A stretch of DNA of 41,229 nucleotides from a virus. The DNA lies in IMG/VR virus record IMGVR_UViG_3300006076_000009, positions 1 through 41,229 of that record. One strand, given 5' to 3'. Under the pieces are notes generated by a model. It saw nothing but the letters and a program-made list of their open reading frames with translations, made no database searches and was not told the DNA's origin. Shown piece by piece: positions 24,301 to 32,421 of this stretch. The position numbers were made by a program, and so were the translations under genes. Position 1 is the first letter of the stretch. Each line of letters starts with the position of its first letter.

Positions 24301-24700
24301 AATCACCTCGCTTTTTATCGAAGTGAATTAAATCTTTTATTATCTCTTGATTTCTAGTTACTTCACTCCACTCGTCAGGAGCAACGCCAACAGCTTCTTT
24401 ATTAGCAATACTTCTCTTTGTAGCGTCAACAATAGACCTTGCTCTATCAGGTGATACCCCTTCAGTTATTTGTAAGGCATAATTTAAATTACCGCCCATA
24501 GCTTTAACAGCTACATCAACAGCACCACGAGCCTGTATCTTAGCCTTTAATCTTTCTCTACCCTCTTTATCTAAACTACCGTAATATGTCCTATTACCTT
24601 TGCTGTCAAACATTGCAGAAGTTTCGTCTCTAATCGACTGTACTTTCCTTGTATTTGCATCTTGCTCAAAAAAGCCTTTAGGATAAGGATTAGCACTCAT
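18326..24700 (-). CDS. Giant internal virion (DNA ejection) protein with zincin motif
   Basis: A 2124-aa protein, about 15% of the window, in the place of T7 gp16 and larger than it (1318 aa). Gly-rich hydrophobic stretches at about 180-280 could insert in membranes. HEMFH at 660-664 within TVTHEMFHLFLDDM is a zinc-metalloprotease HExxH motif. The middle is long charged helix. The end (from about 1930: FRQFTSFMTFQMKFGNRIM, then hydrophobic FLPRAIQLGFATL) resembles LPD38, a domain of large phage polyvalent proteins. Probably stored in the capsid and injected, forming or protecting the channel; the protease may cut host or phage proteins. Confidence 0.8.
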   Translation of the reverse strand: MSANPYPKGFFEQDANTRKVQSIRDETSAMFDSKGNRTYYGSLDKEGRERLKAKIQARGAVDVAVKAMGGNLNYALQITEGVSPDRARSIVDATKRSIANKEAVGVAPDEWSEVTRNQEIIKDLIHFDKKRGDFSHPEVVKFFLRDTLHPKAYFDDIDHYKEIEKFQADTGSFTDKFLYNVESATISTLKGLGKAGAGLLEVATGTNTDFSSFNQDEMLPLDNQGIWEQSGALVPWIVAGLTGTAMPIMGASVGGDTYGNLREEGVGKIGSLVGGILSGAGEAYLENIKLKHFGEILGSESQLAKYSEKKLIKSMGSMFDFATHEMLPEALQNVKTAMVEESIKVLAEKTTLDKAFNNVVDSVGQGIDEAKVMGVLFPFAMAGKLVGYHRIAKRHGELADFFNKAMNSIARSKYKKGTTEFFDEQAKKQGIDSANITAEDIKKHFFQSEDESGLTDDEKIKKQADVDAFKKAMDISEDEWNNSLKAGTKLEFDVKKWAEVTNGTEFGLSAMQDISFTQDGLTQSEIDTMDKNIQKDIEKSFKKLQKDLGRLTFAKQELDLVKPLRDKLLKSNKNKQGKYNAKEADAITQLYLSMAKNNSAGLSVEEYIKQNPLRVEYITSDKLNEKLGTNKAGVKGASYTDSLGKVISLTEKADFSTVTHEMFHLFLDDMLKAENTSTKVNSMLDSMEAFAGDLTKTENVERLAKAWESYLQEGNAPSSRLINAFGEFSKFSKGIFRVLRKSGVNPSAEVSNVFDKMIASEEEINAIADYYAEQSFIDNYLQNGFSKMVADKEGNVSLSKASEMLFSKYMSEYNKLRSDKIQPKFEKLAKEIIDKDKFYKSIDKITAEGGINEADLYEIVGDELPKVAYKFKDLVKEDGLPVTEILYNSAFEKSEYSNVFSSEEELGNLLVNSKSKDEAIADKVVRMQKVFEERNTKDSGDIAYHNNERLKSLNSTLIALQRDLELNKTKDILGEDYDIYKSHEDILENGTEIQKLVHLANIMKESDKLDAFLEEYKPSKKEIDDKYNELKKTPIALYLDIREEVARLSDSKNRLDWKWHKPNDTVGKKYHSSKGISIYDIEDTKLTSLGGKSLKQAEIDGDISIDPLEAIMEAYTKEDYLDSKTISSLRKELRDTATNLLIEEHNSQYTGERDDLLNNEMDVKYSLGLDKNANYNDVVKAGGKKLNITPNDIKIDKNFYKAVKISAKNHLMYDVGLKDAISVSRYTTAEKSCMTKAVAEIQKGNLVGAIDRVKQAMLNNALAMEAYKLKYQNEEMDKFFRTRNMKKSLEKVELAYADSVIALLKGYGLNVDSKLEMYAKTPAEAFSQLGSNVDIDKSNVETVNRLREIYNPIPLPMQAFEVSLDEMTMADKEEIYNTIKGLMKLGRGALYAKYDAKVKTIEEARDAIIEGMSVLPDRYTKPGEADELKGRIKNWLKTRFSDAQQFVFIAQAIDGFAFIKKKGVGLMQQFEHRGQQADVEFKERQGIAMEDIASVIEPLGKDEAKLNAKYIKSDSKADNIASRTVNRKILYGLEKEIPVTNYMRHKGQLWTFDRLVSVLLNSGSQQNLDALMNEGNGLTIDNIQKIASLFSKESLESIDKVWEVEGRDFDDLDRITFEQTNRHLKKVEALPIEFTSSEGELVRLKGGYHRLFYEASASEKEEGSFEEFLKKNKLKRKMQPHNKAKTGARKSRLVDDEGRLLSQRPLQLTFSTIYRSINESIHDITHSSYLFDMDRLVNDKVFQEAVEEKLGYQAISVIKHALNTMSSTNYKLGEDYIGFASTLDKWRSLAGTSILQFKFAIGLKQRLSTINGLSAMAQGGDNSKSYYMDAVRELGAKANLYGNTEGSIIKNIFDISPYMRVRGGLFDMNASDAERLLHPLPGQVTFNGKKIGLMEVQEFGWSWIRMNDMATVLPLWYASYNQALGENIGMDDSMSETEKVKKAMQYADGIVRTSQPSTLPIDLSKWQTAEAFRQFTSFMTFQMKFGNRIMSAITAYNVGAMTKKDIAKALMVEVFLPRAIQLGFATLMYSDDREPELHEWATTPMFDLLAFIPIVRNVPSMFKYGMQAGVPPVLSVPVKMGMNLLEPKDSTDFIYAVLKSFGYAYGVNPLNAYDEYKATKKRME

Positions 24701-26535
24701 TAATATGAACTCCCTTCATCGGGTAAATGACCAATATCTTCAAGTAAATCATTATAATCGCTACCGAAATAATTTGTACTTGTAACATTAAAAGTATCCT
24801 CAACAGGCATAGCGTTTATCTTGTTATATCTTTCAAGTGCTTCTCTTTCCTTGTCAGCCTGCTTTTGTTTTTCATCTAATATATTAGCAAGTGAATTATT
24901 TACAAATGTCTTACCGTCCATTCCGATAAATTTATTACCTTTATTACCAATACGCCAAACACCTTGACCCTCGATATATTTATCTCCCCTTTGAACGTTA
25001 TCAGGTACACCGTCGAATAATCCAATCTTAGGCAATAATGTATATTTATGTATAAGTCCATTCTGCCTTGCATAGTCAAGAGCAATATTACTTGCTATCT
25101 CTTTCATTACTTTAGGATTTCTCTTATCTTGATTACTTAACCCCTCAACAGCATCTTCAAACCTACGCTTAATAGCAACAAAATCATCAGTATTCTTTGT
25201 CTTTGCTTCACTATCCTGTCCATATCCAGCACCAATAGTGGCTTCAAGCAATATCTTAGTAGCTTCTGTATCTGTTGTATATTGACCATTAAGTATCTCA
25301 ATAGTCATCTTATCGAATTTCTTAGCTGTTTCTTCAGATATTAAGTTAATTCCATAACTACCACTTTTACGCATTTCGTTCCATTGTTCAGCTTTCTCAT
25401 ACTTAGTACCGTCATCAGCAAATGCCTTATACCACTTAGCAACTGTATCAGAGTCATCCTGTACCTTTAATCCGTCCTGAACGGTCTTTTGATACTTCTC
25501 AAGCTCCTTTACCTTACTAGTAGGAAGTTCAGCTTTTACACTCAAAGGAATAGGCTGGTATGGGTATTCTTCAATAACTTTCTTTGTACTCTCAACCATT
25601 TTACCGAGCCTTAAATCATCAGCCTTTTTCTGTTCTGATATTATATCTTTCCTTATAGATACAGCCTTATTTATAGCTTTATCAGAATAACCTTTTTTAG
25701 TTAGTTCTGCCCTTAAATCATTAGGTGCTAAATCCCTGTATTCTTTATCAAATACAATAGCATTAGCATTCTGCTCAACCACCGCAGGCTCTAATGCTTT
25801 CTCCCATTTAGCAATAACATCAGGGTCTATTTCATCCTTATACTTCTCTATATATTCATTAGCAAGTTTAGGGTTATCATTGGCAATAAACCTTAACGCT
25901 TCTGAATGATAGTTATTCATAGCAACTACCATTTTATGTGTCTGCACTTCCTCGCTATCATAATCATTTATTACAGTACCTGCTATATTCTCCTTAGCCT
26001 GTTCCGCAAGCACAAATGGGTCTTTACCGTCTTGATACATTAACTGTGCATTTTTATTTATATTATACAATGTAGCAAGATTTGTCTCATTCTTATATTT
26101 AACCTCTTGCCTAAATATATGTTTGTCAACAATACCCTTAGAGTGCATATCAATTCTATCTGCACGAACGTTAAACATTTCAGATTGAGCATTACTCTGT
26201 AAACTTTTATTTATCCTATCTCTCGCTTCTGCAAGCTGTTTATTAACCGTCTCCATTGCACCGAAAGCATCTTTTCCTTGTAGCTTCTGTGCATTAGATA
26301 TTATCTCTCTGGCAACTGTATTGTATTGATTATCTGCGTCAGTTAAGATTGCTCTATTTATTCTATCTAATCTTCTTGCACTAACTTGCTCAAGAGTCTG
26401 ACCAAACTGTTGCAAATCTCTACCTTGCTGTCCACCGAAATCACCGCTATTAGCTCTTGCATTAGAGCCAATAACACTTGAATTACTTATCTTTTCTCTA
26501 ACAACCCCAACATCTGCTTTAGGTATAATAGGCAT
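24700..26535 (-). CDS. Internal virion protein, gp15-like
   Basis: A 611-aa protein, helical and charged throughout, with a disordered start (SSVIGSNARANSGDFGGQQGRDLQQFGQTL) typical of podovirus ejection proteins. It lies between gp14-like and gp16-like proteins and is coupled to both by TAATG overlaps, the T7 order of core/ejectosome genes. Identity rests mainly on order and size. Confidence 0.7.
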   Translation of the reverse strand: MPIIPKADVGVVREKISNSSVIGSNARANSGDFGGQQGRDLQQFGQTLEQVSARRLDRINRAILTDADNQYNTVAREIISNAQKLQGKDAFGAMETVNKQLAEARDRINKSLQSNAQSEMFNVRADRIDMHSKGIVDKHIFRQEVKYKNETNLATLYNINKNAQLMYQDGKDPFVLAEQAKENIAGTVINDYDSEEVQTHKMVVAMNNYHSEALRFIANDNPKLANEYIEKYKDEIDPDVIAKWEKALEPAVVEQNANAIVFDKEYRDLAPNDLRAELTKKGYSDKAINKAVSIRKDIISEQKKADDLRLGKMVESTKKVIEEYPYQPIPLSVKAELPTSKVKELEKYQKTVQDGLKVQDDSDTVAKWYKAFADDGTKYEKAEQWNEMRKSGSYGINLISEETAKKFDKMTIEILNGQYTTDTEATKILLEATIGAGYGQDSEAKTKNTDDFVAIKRRFEDAVEGLSNQDKRNPKVMKEIASNIALDYARQNGLIHKYTLLPKIGLFDGVPDNVQRGDKYIEGQGVWRIGNKGNKFIGMDGKTFVNNSLANILDEKQKQADKEREALERYNKINAMPVEDTFNVTSTNYFGSDYNDLLEDIGHLPDEGSSY

Positions 26536-27149
26536 TATCTCATTCCTTTATATATTTCAGCCTTTGGTTTCTTATATGAATATGCACTACCAATCTCCGA
26601 GCTTTTAGTAGTTTTCTTATTACCGAAGTATCTGCCGTCCAATTGACTAACACCATTCAATAAACTGCCAACAACAGGTAATACAGGCGAGCGTTTTCTT
26701 GCTTTATATTGACTAGCTTGAAACCTTGCGTCTCTCGCTCTTACATCATCGTTATAAGCCCTAACTCTATAATCATACGCTTCAACCTCACTATTATAAT
26801 TCATTGTAATAGCATCTAGTTCTGTCTGCTCTGCTATATCCATATCTACATCTAACACACTACCACTATCAACAACAACGCCACTTGCACCGTAATTAGC
26901 TCTCTGTGTGCCTCTTAATTGCTCTCTACGCTGTCTAAACTTCTTAACGTCATCCTTACCCCTCTGTATTGCTAAGTCTGCTCTCTGTCTATTCATATTA
27001 GCATTATATTCATTAGCAATAGCATTGTTTTCAGCTACCTGTGCATTATATTCATTAGCTTGATTTTCAGCATTTATTTGATTGTAGATACCGAAAGCAT
27101 TTAACGCCATCCCTGCACCGAAAGCACCTGCACTTAATTTTGTACTCAT
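26535..27149 (-). CDS. Internal virion protein B, gp14-like
   Basis: A 204-aa protein, start set at ATG 27149 behind GGAGG. The hydrophobic Gly/Ala start (LSAGAFGAGMALNAFGIYNQ) is followed by a long helix rich in NANA/YNAQ motifs and RRGTQRANYGASGV (about 90-104), a well-known pattern of the gp14-like class. It probably forms the outer-membrane part of the ejection channel. Confidence 0.8.
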   Translation of the reverse strand: MSTKLSAGAFGAGMALNAFGIYNQINAENQANEYNAQVAENNAIANEYNANMNRQRADLAIQRGKDDVKKFRQRREQLRGTQRANYGASGVVVDSGSVLDVDMDIAEQTELDAITMNYNSEVEAYDYRVRAYNDDVRARDARFQASQYKARKRSPVLPVVGSLLNGVSQLDGRYFGNKKTTKSSEIGSAYSYKKPKAEIYKGMR

Positions 27150-27150
27150 T

Positions 27151-27579
27151 TTATATACCTCCGCTATATACAGCAATAGCCTTATTTACTTCTCTAAATC
27201 CGAGAAATCTCAACAATCTATGTTCTTCTTTCCACCCCTTATATATAGGGGCATATAAATCACCATACTTATCATACATTGATTTTATGATTTTTTTAGC
27301 TTTACGCAATAAAACTATTCCGTCTCTCTTAGATATATTATCTTTTATCAAGCACCACGCACAAGGGTAACCTGTATTATCTGTATTAACTCCGAAAACA
27401 CAAATCGCAACGTCATCTCTATATAATATATCAGAATTATCCTGCATAACACTATTAACCACACTATTAAAATAATTATCATCACCTATTGTATTCTTAT
27501 ATATATTAACATCCTCAACTCTTGAATGTGCCACTAGCTCTTTAATTTTAACTAAACTAGGCTTTCCTATTCTATACAT
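27151..27579 (-). CDS. gp13-like internal protein / GNAT-fold protein
   Basis: A 142-aa protein, start at ATG 27579 (GAGG upstream). The pattern NYFNSVVNSVMQ, CWALIK-like AWCLIKD, then a final GFREVNKAIAVY resembles the T7 gp13 (DUF2833) group, which has an acetyltransferase-like fold. In T7, gp13 is needed for core assembly. Its position ahead of the gp14-like gene agrees. Catalytic activity is not predicted. Confidence 0.7.
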   Translation of the reverse strand: MYRIGKPSLVKIKELVAHSRVEDVNIYKNTIGDDNYFNSVVNSVMQDNSDILYRDDVAICVFGVNTDNTGYPCAWCLIKDNISKRDGIVLLRKAKKIIKSMYDKYGDLYAPIYKGWKEEHRLLRFLGFREVNKAIAVYSGGI

Positions 27580-29674
27580 CACCAACCTCTAAATCTGCAA
27601 TAATTGATAACACTTCAATAGGCAATGGGTCATTGTTCTTTATCATAACTACTGCTTCACCATTAACACCTGCTTGCAATGGTATATCTTTATCACCACT
27701 AAACAACCTTGTAGGTTCGCCTGCTTCCTCATCTGTTCTAAATGGCTGTTCCTCTAAGCTATCCTCGTCAGCACCTATATTAAGCTCTCTTGTATCTTTA
27801 AGTTTAATTGTTACATTATTTACATTACGCTCTCTATTATGTATTGTATTAGCACCTTCAATCTGCAGGTCATAATCAAGAGTCTCTAACGTGCAGGAAT
27901 AAGGCAATCCGATATGTACTAAACTTGCTTCAAATGGCAATGTAATACTTCCACCACTTACAGTTAAACCATTAACTACATTACCGTCCGCAAGCACACT
28001 TACTTCTTCACCCTCAAGATGTCCTAAACCACTAATCTCATCTGCAGGTTCACCGCTATAAGTTAAACCACAATCTACAAAATAAGCACTTTCAGGTGAT
28101 ACATCATTATCTATAAACCTTAAACTTAATCGCTCTATATACCTACGCTCAACTCCACCTATTTGTCTCTTAACAACAAAGTATGCTTCATCACCAACAC
28201 CTGTCTGCGACGCTCCACCTGTCATAGTATTAAACGCTGTAACAGGGTCAGTCCAAGTTGAAGTTATATCTGTGCTATCACTCTCTTTAGAGTAAAAAGT
28301 TATTTCAATAGCAACTGTACTATCAAGTCCTGTAATAACAATATCACCATCACCAAGCACTCTAAAGCTAGGGCTTTCTGCACTCCAGCTACCTGTAAGC
28401 AATGTTCTATATCTTGCATAGGTATATACACTTTGGTCAGTAACTGTAATAGGTATAGTAACGCTATCACTACCCTCAACTAATGTACCGACAGTAGGTT
28501 CATCAGGCACACTAGGGTCATAACCACCTGTCCAACCCAAACCACCAACTACATCTTTTCTTACGTTATCTGTGAAATCTGCTTGGTCGCTTAAATTGTC
28601 GTCGTTCCAATTACCGCCGGCACTTTTAACTATCTCATCTGCTGTCGGTGCAACATAACTTGTCCATGCACCCATTGACGGATGTTCTGTTTTCTGCGTC
28701 AAATATAAAGGATTTGTGCTCTGAGTAATATTATTATATTTGCAAGGACTTGTGTCTTGCAATGCAAAATCCGCTAACTCATCTAAGTTTCCACTTGTAT
28801 TAACAAATAGCGGATTTGATAAAATTGAATTATTAAACATCTCGTCAGATAAAGAACCGTATTCATCAGAAGGAGAATTGTTAAAACTTAACTTACCAGC
28901 ATAGCTAGTTTGATATACACAAGAATTTTTAAATAAAATAAGCTTAGTAAATGTGTTTGATGTGGTCGCATTAAGCAAAGACGGAGCATATAGAATACTG
29001 TTAATTATATTGATTTCTGTCGATTCTGTAGCAGCACTAATATCAAAACAATAATCTGCACTTACATTTGTACAGGAATCAATATTAATCCCTTCTGCAC
29101 CCACCATTCCTACTAAACTACCACCGACCAAAACACAATCCTTTATTGTTGTGTTCCTACAATAAGAAAGAACAATACACGACTCATTGCTGTTTGCTGT
29201 TAATATTGAATTAACAATAATACAACCACCTATTGAATAAAAATCTATTGCAGAGCCTGATGTTGACTTAAGAAAACAATTGAATATTCGTGGTGAACTT
29301 AATCCGTTGGTACTAACAGTCATTGGATAATAACTGGCAGAAAACCCCATATAACTAAAAGTATATAATAGATAATGGTTTGTATCGACAGTGTTAAAAC
29401 CGCCAATTGACGGACAAGTTTCATCAATATACGAACCGTACATACCTTTATAATTAATGTAGTAGCCGGCGTGGTCAATAGTTGGTGCTCTTGAAGTTTC
29501 GTTAAAAAACGTAGATTGGCTTGCATCAGAATAATATATATCAACATTAATAACCTGTGTTAGCGTTGTCGGTAAATCGGAGTCAACTCCGAACGCTGAA
29601 TTGAACAATGCAAAAGTTGTATAATCGCAAGCTGTACCGTCTGCTAAATATCCAATGGTCTTCGTAACGCTCAT
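27572..29674 (-). CDS. Beta-helix tail protein fused to the C-terminal domain of a nozzle protein
   Basis: A 700-aa protein. Residues 1-320 have the repeating short-strand pattern of a right-handed beta-helix (SGSAIDFYSIGGCIIVNSIL, TTIKDCVLVGGSLVG). Residues 340-400 are the GGNWNDDNLSDQADF-type linker, and about 400-485 look like a fibronectin-like beta domain. From 494 to 700 the sequence (YFVVKRQIGG, then RRYIERL, FVDCGLTYSG, ISGLGHLEGEEVSVLADG, HIGLPYSCTLETL, LFSGDKDIPLQ) follows the C-terminal end of tail tubular B/nozzle proteins. That end is missing from the nozzle gene at 30518. Confidence 0.75.
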   Translation of the reverse strand: MSVTKTIGYLADGTACDYTTFALFNSAFGVDSDLPTTLTQVINVDIYYSDASQSTFFNETSRAPTIDHAGYYINYKGMYGSYIDETCPSIGGFNTVDTNHYLLYTFSYMGFSASYYPMTVSTNGLSSPRIFNCFLKSTSGSAIDFYSIGGCIIVNSILTANSNESCIVLSYCRNTTIKDCVLVGGSLVGMVGAEGINIDSCTNVSADYCFDISAATESTEINIINSILYAPSLLNATTSNTFTKLILFKNSCVYQTSYAGKLSFNNSPSDEYGSLSDEMFNNSILSNPLFVNTSGNLDELADFALQDTSPCKYNNITQSTNPLYLTQKTEHPSMGAWTSYVAPTADEIVKSAGGNWNDDNLSDQADFTDNVRKDVVGGLGWTGGYDPSVPDEPTVGTLVEGSDSVTIPITVTDQSVYTYARYRTLLTGSWSAESPSFRVLGDGDIVITGLDSTVAIEITFYSKESDSTDITSTWTDPVTAFNTMTGGASQTGVGDEAYFVVKRQIGGVERRYIERLSLRFIDNDVSPESAYFVDCGLTYSGEPADEISGLGHLEGEEVSVLADGNVVNGLTVSGGSITLPFEASLVHIGLPYSCTLETLDYDLQIEGANTIHNRERNVNNVTIKLKDTRELNIGADEDSLEEQPFRTDEEAGEPTRLFSGDKDIPLQAGVNGEAVVMIKNNDPLPIEVLSIIADLEVGDV

Positions 29675-29898
29675 TCTGTTACCTCGTCAATAATATTCTC
29701 AGCCCATTCTTCTTCAGGAATTAAAACAATAGCACCGTTTTCAAATCTACAATGCCCCTGTTTAAACGCGTCAATCATATCACCGTCGATTGACTGTATT
29801 TCACAATTAGAATTATCAGGTAGTTTCTTACCCTCAACACCCATTTCTTCAACTACTTCAGCCATTGAATTAGTGAGTTTATTAATCAAAATATTCAT
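29671..29898 (-). CDS. Small hypothetical protein in the nozzle insertion
   Basis: A 75-aa protein. Starts and stops overlap both neighbours by ATGA. Acidic, with a helical N-terminus (INKLTNSMAEVVEEMG) and an acidic tail (EEEWAENIIDEV). It lies in the 2.3-kb stretch separating the two nozzle parts. Function unknown. Confidence 0.65.
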   Translation of the reverse strand: MNILINKLTNSMAEVVEEMGVEGKKLPDNSNCEIQSIDGDMIDAFKQGHCRFENGAIVLIPEEEWAENIIDEVTE

Positions 29899-30128
29899 TT
29901 GTTTAGCTTCCTTAAATGATTAGCGAAGTCTTTAGCACTCGCACGTCGCTGAATTAAATTTGTTTCCACAGGGCAATCTTGATTAGAATACCAGTAAACA
30001 ATAGGATAACAATCCGCATCTACATAATAACAAATATCGTGTCCGCCTGCCCTCTCTTCTACAAAACAAGCGTGGCACATATCACCGTCTCTTATCGGAG
30101 CGTCGCAATACTTACAGCGTAACGCCAT
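29895..30128 (-). CDS. Small zinc-finger protein
   Basis: A 77-aa protein with CKYCDAPIRDGDMCHACF (5-22), a four-Cys finger, then two further cysteines and a basic C-terminus (RRASAKDFANHLRKLNK). Unusual inside a structural operon; it may belong to the mobile insertion that split the nozzle. Function unknown. Confidence 0.65.
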   Translation of the reverse strand: MALRCKYCDAPIRDGDMCHACFVEERAGGHDICYYVDADCYPIVYWYSNQDCPVETNLIQRRASAKDFANHLRKLNK

Positions 30129-30130
30129 AG

Positions 30131-30502
30131 CTAAAATCCGTGTCTAAGTGCGAATAATACCGCACCTGCAATAAATATAACGGCACTTACTAAAACACCG
30201 CTCTTGATATTATTCTTGTGCCTTAATTTCTCTAATTCAATCTGTGCTTCAATATCCTTGCGTTCTTCTCTTTGTTTTTCGTGCCATTCTTGATGGGCTT
30301 GAAATTGCTGTTTGAGTACCCCCCAATCCGCACAAGGTTGCTTAGGCATCTTAGCGTCAAGCAACACAAATTTGTTAGATAAATCTTTCAAGTCTCTACA
30401 TATCTCTGCCATCTGTCCACCTAGTTGTTTATGCAGGTCACCTACTAGGTCACCAAGAACTTCTGAAACGTGCTGACTTGCTGACTTTACATTGTTACTC
30501 AT
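30131..30502 (-). CDS. C-terminally membrane-anchored coiled-coil protein
   Basis: A 123-aa protein. Residues 1-95 are helical with a charged coiled coil (EWHEKQREERKDIEAQIELE), and residues 100-119 form one membrane segment (SGVLVSAVIFIAGAVLFAL). The layout resembles haemolysin XhlA-type or class III holin partners, but no sequence match is claimed. Possibly part of lysis together with the genes at 33.2-33.6 kb. Confidence 0.6.
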   Translation of the reverse strand: MSNNVKSASQHVSEVLGDLVGDLHKQLGGQMAEICRDLKDLSNKFVLLDAKMPKQPCADWGVLKQQFQAHQEWHEKQREERKDIEAQIELEKLRHKNNIKSGVLVSAVIFIAGAVLFALRHGF

Positions 30503-30517
30503 TAAATTAATTCCTTA

Positions 30518-32410
30518 TTAGTCTGAACTACCTGATATAACGGCAACACTTTCAAACAGTCCTTCTGTTTCGTGTTTGTGCCACCCTAATACTTTTTGGT
30601 CTTTATCGTAGGTCATTCCAAGCAAGCTACCGTCATCGCATACTATCCATATAGTTGCATAAGGGTCTCTATGGAAAGCCCATTCTTTAAATTTCTTATC
30701 CTCAAATAAATGACTTGCATATATACTAAGGTTTTCACCTGTATAACCGTCTATTGCATAACTATATCCATAATCCCTGATAGCTTGACCACCTCTTGAA
30801 ACAAACAATAAGCTACTACCAATAACAATAGGTATAACAGCTTCACTACCTCTATTACCTTGAGGCTCAACACTTACACTCGTAGCTGTTATTGCACCGC
30901 CATTACTACCTGCTGTCATTTCCCATTCTGCACCTATTGAGCCTATAATCATACTCCTTATAGAACTCAACCATTGTATTGCATTAACTTGATTACTGTC
31001 TATTGTAAATTCATAACTATCATCATCTTGCAATGGACTTGATGTATTAAAGTTATAATAATTACCTGTCTGTGAGCCATATATAGTTTGTGGATGTTCA
31101 TCTGTTCTTGCAAATATCAATCTCTGTTGATATATAAATACACTTCCAGGATAATCTGCACCTCCACTATACGTTCCTGTAAACAATTCTATATCTTCAA
31201 AAGCGTAAAAAATAGCACCTGATGAATGTTCGGTAGGTGTTATTCTATACTTACTATAAGGTGTCTGATTGTAAAAGTCAAAACTTCTTTTCTCTAATGC
31301 ACTCCAAGCAGATTGCCCTGATACCGTATCGAGTGTTGTCCAAGTACCGTCTTTGTATCCCTCAAATGTCCAGCCCAAAGGACAACTTGAAGTATAGCTT
31401 GTAGGAGCTGTAATTGAATAACCACTAACTTGCGTAGGGGCAGAAGGTGTAATTGTAATTGTATCTGTTAAATCATTAGTCATATAAGCATTGCCACTTG
31501 TTGTATGGTCAAAAGCTAAATCTAATGTATGATTGCCGTCATAATAATTAGTAGCTTCTGCTGTCCAACCTGCACTACTACATTTATCACCACTTACATA
31601 TGCTAAGATAGGCACAATATTACTTGATAAACTATCTAATACAGGAACTGTACTAAATATACTATTATTGATAGGAGGTGTTTTACTCATATCAGGCTCA
31701 ATAGTATCATCCTTAAATGAAGCACCACCTGCACCACCTATCCAGCCATAAACGCCATTCATTGACAAATATACATTATAACTATCTGCGTCAGTTACTG
31801 CTGTCCAGCTAAGTGTGCTTGTCCTGCTTGCACTTGTAACATCACCTGCTAAACTTTCTTCACCACCTACAATAGATGTTACTTTATAAGCATACGCAGA
31901 ACCGCTATCATCACTACTTAAACCAGTAGGTTTAGTAGCACTACTACCAAATGATATTGCTGTTAATATCCAATTAGTATTACTAAATCTTTTTAACTCA
32001 TAAGGCGGATATTTAGGATGTACTAAATACATTATATCTGCACTCTGACAATATTGTAGTCGCTCTAAATCCTCACAAGCATAAGGACTTGTTATTTCAA
32101 CAGGATTACCGCTACTATCAACTACCTGTCCACCACCACTAATAAACCTTACATACTCCTCTCCGAACTCTAATACATAAGATTGCTCAACATTAAATTG
32201 AAATGGTATTAATCTAACTTCACCGCTATCCTTAGTCTCACATACAAATTCAGTACCAGGTCTATTCTTAGCACTTCCCTGTAACGATGGTATAAAGTTA
32301 GTCATCTGCTTAACTGAACTACTATAACGCTCTATATCAGTTCTACCGTAAAGTACCTCCGATAACTCACCACCGTTAAAACTCGTTTGCTGTACTACCG
32401 CTTTTACCAT
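30518..32410 (-). CDS. Tail nozzle / tail tubular protein B, lacking its C-terminal domain
   Basis: A 630-aa protein. It starts with the family signature SFNGGELSEVLYGRTDIERY (9-28), then NFIPSLQGSAKNRPGTEFV and PFQFNVEQSYVLEFG. The last part has IIGSIGAEWEMT and a WHKHETEGLFESVAVI segment. In the family as I know it the chain continues for about 200 residues after FESVAVI with a VxVKRxxxGxxxRYIE domain; here it ends at SGSSD with two stops, and that domain is found 2.3 kb downstream at the end of the beta-helix gene. It forms the tail tube end (nozzle). Confidence 0.85.
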   Translation of the reverse strand: MVKAVVQQTSFNGGELSEVLYGRTDIERYSSSVKQMTNFIPSLQGSAKNRPGTEFVCETKDSGEVRLIPFQFNVEQSYVLEFGEEYVRFISGGGQVVDSSGNPVEITSPYACEDLERLQYCQSADIMYLVHPKYPPYELKRFSNTNWILTAISFGSSATKPTGLSSDDSGSAYAYKVTSIVGGEESLAGDVTSASRTSTLSWTAVTDADSYNVYLSMNGVYGWIGGAGGASFKDDTIEPDMSKTPPINNSIFSTVPVLDSLSSNIVPILAYVSGDKCSSAGWTAEATNYYDGNHTLDLAFDHTTSGNAYMTNDLTDTITITPSAPTQVSGYSITAPTSYTSSCPLGWTFEGYKDGTWTTLDTVSGQSAWSALEKRSFDFYNQTPYSKYRITPTEHSSGAIFYAFEDIELFTGTYSGGADYPGSVFIYQQRLIFARTDEHPQTIYGSQTGNYYNFNTSSPLQDDDSYEFTIDSNQVNAIQWLSSIRSMIIGSIGAEWEMTAGSNGGAITATSVSVEPQGNRGSEAVIPIVIGSSLLFVSRGGQAIRDYGYSYAIDGYTGENLSIYASHLFEDKKFKEWAFHRDPYATIWIVCDDGSLLGMTYDKDQKVLGWHKHETEGLFESVAVISGSSD

Positions 32411-32421
32411 AAATTAAAACC

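Noticed and set aside
28196-30517. Group I or II intron as the cause of the split nozzle gene
   Set aside because: The stretch is filled with coupled genes that have their own starts and stops, the C-terminal domain is in frame with the beta-helix ORF, and the upstream part ends in two stop codons. No intron core was recognised.
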